Source: Rhodoferax sp. | Lineage (GTDB): Bacteria > Pseudomonadota > Gammaproteobacteria > Burkholderiales > Burkholderiaceae_C | DNA: 64,000 bases | Direction: 5' to 3' | Assembly: GCA_020048895.1 (NCBI GenBank) | Contig: JAIFLV010000010.1 | Location: 62,001 to 126,000, forward strand | Part shown: in pieces, positions 60,688-64,000 of the stretch | How positions within the stretch are numbered: the first letter of the stretch is position 1 | Layout: every line of letters begins with the position of its first letter | Translations under genes and position numbers: made by a program | The notes under the pieces: generated by a model | What the model was told of the DNA's origin: nothing | Seen by the model: only the letters and a program-made list of their open reading frames with translations | Databases searched by the model: none

Positions 60688-61653
60688 TCAGATATCCGCC
60701 AGCACGCGAATATGCGCTTCCACACTGCGCGCGAGTGAGCCAAGGTCGTAGCCACCCTCCAGACAGGAGACGATGCGCCCCTGGCTATGCTTGACGGCCA
60801 TCGCCTTCAGACGATCGGTAATCCAGGCATAGTCCTGCTCGACCAGGCCCATCTGTCCCATGTCGTCTTCGCGGTGGGCGTCAAAGCCGGCGCTGATGAA
60901 GATCATCTGGGGTTGAAATGCATCCAGGCGTGGCAACCATTGCGCCTCCACGATTTCGCGAATCTGTGGTCCTTTTGTATAGGCGGGAACCGGCACATTC
61001 ACCAAATTGCTGGCGTTCGATACCGACCCGCCTTCGGGGTAAAAAGGATGCTGGAAAAAACTTACCATCAGAATGCGCTGGTCCCCCGCGACAATGTCCT
61101 CGGTACCGTTGCCATGGTGCACATCAAAATCCACAATGGCCACGCGCTCCAGCCCGTGGCGCTCCAGGGCATAGCGCGCTGCAATCGCGACGTTGTTGAA
61201 GAAACAAAAGCCCATCGCCTTGTCGCTACAGGCGTGGTGGCCAGGAGGCCGCGTCGCGCAAAAGGCGTTCTCCAGCTCGCCCCGAATCACCGCATCGGTG
61301 GCTGCGATGGCAGCACCGGCCGAGCGCAACGCCGCACTGTAGGTGTGCACGTTGATCGACGTATCGGAATCCAGCTGCGCGTGGCTCGGCCCACCAGCTT
61401 CAATGTCATCACGCAGGCAGTCGGTGAGGCCCCGGATGGAGGCGATATGCAAGCGGTCGTGCGCCAGTTGCAAATCACGGATGTTGGCAACGTGCGCGAG
61501 TCGGCGATCCAACGCATCGCCTACACCGCTGATCAATAGCCGATCCTCGATGGCGTCAATCCGTTCCGGACATTCGGGATGCCCCGCGCCCATCTCATGT
61601 TTACGACAGTCGGCGTGGGTGTAAAAACCAGTCTTATGGGGTACGACGCTCAT
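60688..61653 (-). CDS. Histone deacetylase family protein
   Basis: The 321-residue protein is a zinc-dependent deacetylase of the class II HDAC/acetylpolyamine amidohydrolase family. It has AGHPECPERIDAI, the His pair in RPPGHHACSDKAMGFCFFN and the metal motif IVDFDVHHGNGTEDI. GFDAHREDDMGQM gives the second Asp ligand, and SCLEGGYDLGSL ends the core. The substrate in bacteria may be acetylated small molecules or proteins. It is cotranscribed with the MscS gene (eight-base gap) and divergent from moxR; the two start codons are only 29 bases apart. Confidence 0.9.
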   Translation of the reverse strand: MSVVPHKTGFYTHADCRKHEMGAGHPECPERIDAIEDRLLISGVGDALDRRLAHVANIRDLQLAHDRLHIASIRGLTDCLRDDIEAGGPSHAQLDSDTSINVHTYSAALRSAGAAIAATDAVIRGELENAFCATRPPGHHACSDKAMGFCFFNNVAIAARYALERHGLERVAIVDFDVHHGNGTEDIVAGDQRILMVSFFQHPFYPEGGSVSNASNLVNVPVPAYTKGPQIREIVEAQWLPRLDAFQPQMIFISAGFDAHREDDMGQMGLVEQDYAWITDRLKAMAVKHSQGRIVSCLEGGYDLGSLARSVEAHIRVLADI

Positions 61654-61682
61654 GATTGAAAAATTTCGGGTAACGTTGCGCC

Positions 61683-62603
61683 ATGGATGCACAACAAAAG
61701 CTTAAATTATTACTCGACCAGCTTAACACGGTGATCGTGGGCAAAGCCTTACAAATTCAGGATTGCGTTGCCTGCCTGCTGGCCGGTGGGCATTTGCTGA
61801 TTGATGACGTCCCCGGCGTTGGCAAGACGACGCTGGCGCACGCGCTGGCACGCACGTTTGGGCTGCAGTTTTCCCGGGTTCAGTTCACCTCCGACCTTAT
61901 GCCCAGTGATTTATCGGGCGTGTCGATTTACGAGCGCGGCAAGGAGGCGTTTGTTTTTCACCCCGGCCCCATCTTCGCCCAGGTGCTGCTGGCTGACGAA
62001 ATTAACCGCGCCAGCCCCAAAACGCAGAGCGCTTTGCTTGAAGCCATGGAGGAAAAGCAGGTCACCATCGAAGGCGAAACGCGGCCCCTGCCCCAGCCAT
62101 TTTTTGTCATCGCCACACAAAACCCACTGGACCAGGTCGGCACCTATGCATTGCCCGAATCGCAGCTCGACCGCTTCCTGATGCGCATTTCGCTGGGCTA
62201 CCCGGATCGGGTGGCTGAGCGCGCCTTGCTGACCGGGCAAGACCGGCGCGACGTGGTGGAAAAACTGCCCAGTTTGCTGTCGTACGACGAGTTACGGGAA
62301 CTGCAGGCGCTGGTGCTTGCGGTGCACGCCGCAGACCCGCTGCTGGACTATGTGCAGGACCTGATTGCCGCCACCCGTTCGTCCAAATGGTTTCTGCAAG
62401 GCTTGAGCCCGCGTGCCGGCATTGCCGTGGTGCGTGCTGCCAAGGCGCAGGCGCTGCTCAGTGGCCGCAATTACGTTGCCCCGGACGATGTGCAGGCCAT
62501 CCTGCCGCAAACCATTGCGCACCGGCTCATCCCCGTAGGCGACTCCGGCCGCGGTGCCGTAGAACAAGTGCGCGCCATGCTGGCCGCCGTGCCGCTGCCG
62601 TGA
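61683..62603 (+). CDS. MoxR-family AAA+ ATPase
   Basis: The 306-residue protein is a MoxR-type AAA+ ATPase, thought to act as a chaperone for assembling metal or multisubunit complexes. Walker A PGVGKTT is at 44-50; Walker B is VLLADEINRASPKTQSALLEAM. Sensor 1 (FVIATQNPLDQVGTYALPE) and sensor 2 (LSPRAGIAVVRAAKA) are intact. It is followed by a DUF58 gene and a TgpA-type transglutaminase gene, a frequent triad. The assembled target is unknown. Confidence 0.92.
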   Translation: MDAQQKLKLLLDQLNTVIVGKALQIQDCVACLLAGGHLLIDDVPGVGKTTLAHALARTFGLQFSRVQFTSDLMPSDLSGVSIYERGKEAFVFHPGPIFAQVLLADEINRASPKTQSALLEAMEEKQVTIEGETRPLPQPFFVIATQNPLDQVGTYALPESQLDRFLMRISLGYPDRVAERALLTGQDRRDVVEKLPSLLSYDELRELQALVLAVHAADPLLDYVQDLIAATRSSKWFLQGLSPRAGIAVVRAAKAQALLSGRNYVAPDDVQAILPQTIAHRLIPVGDSGRGAVEQVRAMLAAVPLP

Positions 62604-62775
62604 TGACTACCCGCTCGAGCACCGCCGGACCGCTCCAAGGTGCGAGGGCCCCTGTGGGGGGCAGCGCAGCACGCGAAGTGTCAAGCGTGGGGGCAAAATA
62701 CCCCGCCGTTGGCGCCTCCCCCTCAAGGGGGCGCACCCAGTGGCCCGGCAAAGCCGGTTCCACGGGTGCCCGCGT
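62604..62775. repeat. Intra-operon spacer carrying dispersed repeat, copy 2
   Basis: The 172-base gap between moxR and the DUF58 gene holds copy 2 of the 51-bp repeat (62711-62761, inverted relative to the copy at 58478-58528). Upstream of it is a G-rich stretch with GGGGGGCAGCGC and GTGGGGGCAAAA at about 62655-62697. This resembles repeats common in Comamonadaceae. No gene with a ribosome site is visible. Confidence 0.7.
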
Positions 62776-63759
62776 ATGAATCCCTTTGTGCGGTTTCGCA
62801 CGCGGTTTCAGGAATGGTTCCAGGCGCGGCTGGCGCGCAAGGACAGCATCACGCTCACGCAGCGCAATGTCTATATCCTGCCAACCGGCCCGGGCTTCAT
62901 GCTGGGGGTCACACTGCTGGTGTTGCTGGTGGCATCCATTAACTACCAGCTCAATCTGGGCTACCTGCTGACTTTTCTCTTGACCGGAAGCGCAGTTGTT
63001 GGCATGCATGTCTGCCATGGGACCCTGCGTGGAATCACTATGAGTTTGATAGCGCCTGACGCACAATTCGCGGGCGCTAGCGTCCAGATTGGCATCAATC
63101 TGGTGAGCTCACGCCGTTCCATACGGCACGGCATTGGCCTCGCGGCGTTCGGCTCGGGCCACTGGAGCTGGACCGACGTACCCGCGCAAGGCAGCTGCAA
63201 GGTACACATTGCGTTCCAAGCAAACAAGCGTGGTCTCAATCCCCTGCCCACGCTGACGGCCGAAACCCGGTTTCCCTTGGGCACCTTTAGGGTCTGGACC
63301 GTTTGGCGACCAGCCGCGCAGGTGCTGATCTACCCGACACCGGAGACTCACCCTCCGCCATTGCCACATGGAGAGCCGCGTGCCGAGGGAGCAACCAGCC
63401 CGCTACACCATAGCACCGGCGAGTACGACGGTGTGCGCGCCTACCGAAGGGGGGATCCGCTCAAGACCGTGGTATGGAAGAAGGCGGCCAAGTCCAACGA
63501 GCTGGTGAGCCGTGACACCCAGCAGTTGCAGCATCTGGAACTATGGCTCGACCTGGCCAACACCGGCCTGGGGGCCGCGCCCGGAGCGGCCGGGGACTCG
63601 TCGCGGTTGGAGCAACAATTGTCACGCCTGTGCGCCTGGGTGTTGCAGGCGGAAAAGCTGGGGCTACAGTACGGCCTGCGGCTGGCAGGCATAGAGGTTC
63701 AGCCCGGCAGCGGTGAAGTGCATCAGCGCAATTGCCTGCAGGCTTTGGCACTGGCCTGA
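62776..63759 (+). CDS. DUF58 domain-containing protein
   Basis: The predicted 327-residue protein has two hydrophobic segments near the N-terminus (about 36-56 and 60-76), so it should sit in the inner membrane. The DUF58 motif follows, GEYDGVRAYRRGDPLKTVVWKKAAKSNELVSRD, which resembles a degenerate von Willebrand factor type A segment. Such proteins are encoded next to MoxR ATPases and are presumed partners in complex assembly or stress response. The start at 62776 is the likely one; an ATG 12 codons upstream would lie within the repeat. It ends four bases before the next start. Confidence 0.83.
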   Translation: MNPFVRFRTRFQEWFQARLARKDSITLTQRNVYILPTGPGFMLGVTLLVLLVASINYQLNLGYLLTFLLTGSAVVGMHVCHGTLRGITMSLIAPDAQFAGASVQIGINLVSSRRSIRHGIGLAAFGSGHWSWTDVPAQGSCKVHIAFQANKRGLNPLPTLTAETRFPLGTFRVWTVWRPAAQVLIYPTPETHPPPLPHGEPRAEGATSPLHHSTGEYDGVRAYRRGDPLKTVVWKKAAKSNELVSRDTQQLQHLELWLDLANTGLGAAPGAAGDSSRLEQQLSRLCAWVLQAEKLGLQYGLRLAGIEVQPGSGEVHQRNCLQALALA

Positions 63760-63763
63760 TTCC

Positions 63764-64000
63764 ATGACCATGCTTACTGCCCTCAAGAACTTGCCGCGTG
63801 ATGCCCGCGACACGCTGTTCCTGCTCGCAGTCATTGCCTGGCTGATTGCGCCGCAGGTGAATAACTTGCCGCTCTGGTGCAGCGCCATGGCAGCGGCCAT
63901 CCTTCTATGGCGCGCAAGCATTGCGGTGCGTGGCCACAGCCTGCCTTCGCGCTGGTGGCTGCTGCTCCTGCTGGTGCTCGCCACGGCAGGCACCTGGACC
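63764..64000 (+). CDS. TgpA-type transmembrane transglutaminase (partial)
   Basis: Only the first 79 codons are inside the window. The visible part has several hydrophobic segments (LFLLAVIAWLIAPQVNNLPLW and WWLLLLLVLATAGTW), the pattern of the DUF3488/TgpA N-terminal domain. The C-terminal transglutaminase core would lie outside. Identity is inferred from these segments and from the moxR-DUF58 context. ATG is four bases after the DUF58 stop. Confidence 0.7.
   Translation, partial: MTMLTALKNLPRDARDTLFLLAVIAWLIAPQVNNLPLWCSAMAAAILLWRASIAVRGHSLPSRWWLLLLLVLATAGTWT

Overview
This 64 kb window is chromosomal core DNA from a betaproteobacterium, most likely a member of the Comamonadaceae (Burkholderiales) close to Rhodoferax or Polaromonas. 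The evidence is indirect: moderately high GC, a surE-pcm-nlpD-rpoS block, a long Lys/Pro/Ala-rich N-terminal extension on RpoD, a dnaG-rpoD pair, and GC-rich palindromic repeats in gaps inside operons. There is no prophage, insertion sequence, CRISPR array, integrase or toxin-antitoxin locus. About 52 protein genes, one tRNA and one candidate small RNA fill nearly all of the sequence.

Layout. 0.08-5.1 kb (minus): surE-pcm-nlpD-rpoS-rlmD, a stationary-phase/repair operon with 4-base overlaps. 5.2-9.05 kb: quinone oxidoreductase, pirin, a renalase-like FAD protein and GluQ-RS. 9.06-12.05 kb (minus): a hemerythrin-histidine kinase overlapping a response regulator with an HD-GYP domain, a likely oxygen/redox-to-c-di-GMP switch. 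12.1-15.5 kb: trmB, an RluA-type pseudouridine synthase and a long-chain acyl-CoA ligase. 15.7-24.6 kb: dinG, then a minus-strand run of pilU, an adenosine-kinase-type PfkB kinase, fpr, maeB and pfk. 24.7-29.4 kb: a small thioredoxin, alaS and gabD. 29.4-29.7 kb: tRNA-Gly(CCC) and a three-hairpin candidate sRNA. 29.7-34.3 kb: a lipoprotein FKBP isomerase, a fused CoA-transferase, split scoAB and a divergent PAS-LuxR regulator with FixJ-like palindromes between them. 34.5-40.3 kb: a three-gene RND efflux operon. 40.4-47.8 kb: a PAS-PAS-GGDEF-EAL protein, dnaG, rpoD and aroE, with a near-consensus rpoD promoter inside the 3' end of dnaG. 47.8-49.1 kb: a ComFB-domain protein, an HxlR-like regulator and a cytoplasmic FKBP. 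49.2-54.6 kb: grpE-dnaK-dnaJ with a sigma-32 promoter, then a beta-CASP metallo-hydrolase. 54.6-59.3 kb (minus): etfB, etfA, an acyl-CoA dehydrogenase and a nitronate monooxygenase-type flavoprotein. 59.4-61.7 kb (minus): an MscS-type channel and a histone-deacetylase-family protein. 61.7-64.0 kb: moxR, a DUF58 protein and the start of a TgpA-type transglutaminase gene.

How the genes work together. Three products handle or are predicted to bind cyclic dinucleotides (HD-GYP regulator, GGDEF-EAL protein, ComFB protein), and PilU supplies a surface-motility output. ETF, acyl-CoA dehydrogenase, acyl-CoA ligase, two CoA-transferases, SSADH and malic enzyme suggest growth on fatty acids, ketone bodies and organic acids. 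Both housekeeping (RpoD) and stationary-phase (RpoS) sigma factors and the main Hsp70 system are encoded here.

The window is largely conventional. The most notable points are the hemerythrin-kinase/HD-GYP pair, the candidate sRNA, the scoA regulatory region, a related repeat in two operon gaps, and a mismatch in the anticodon stem of tRNA-Gly(CCC).
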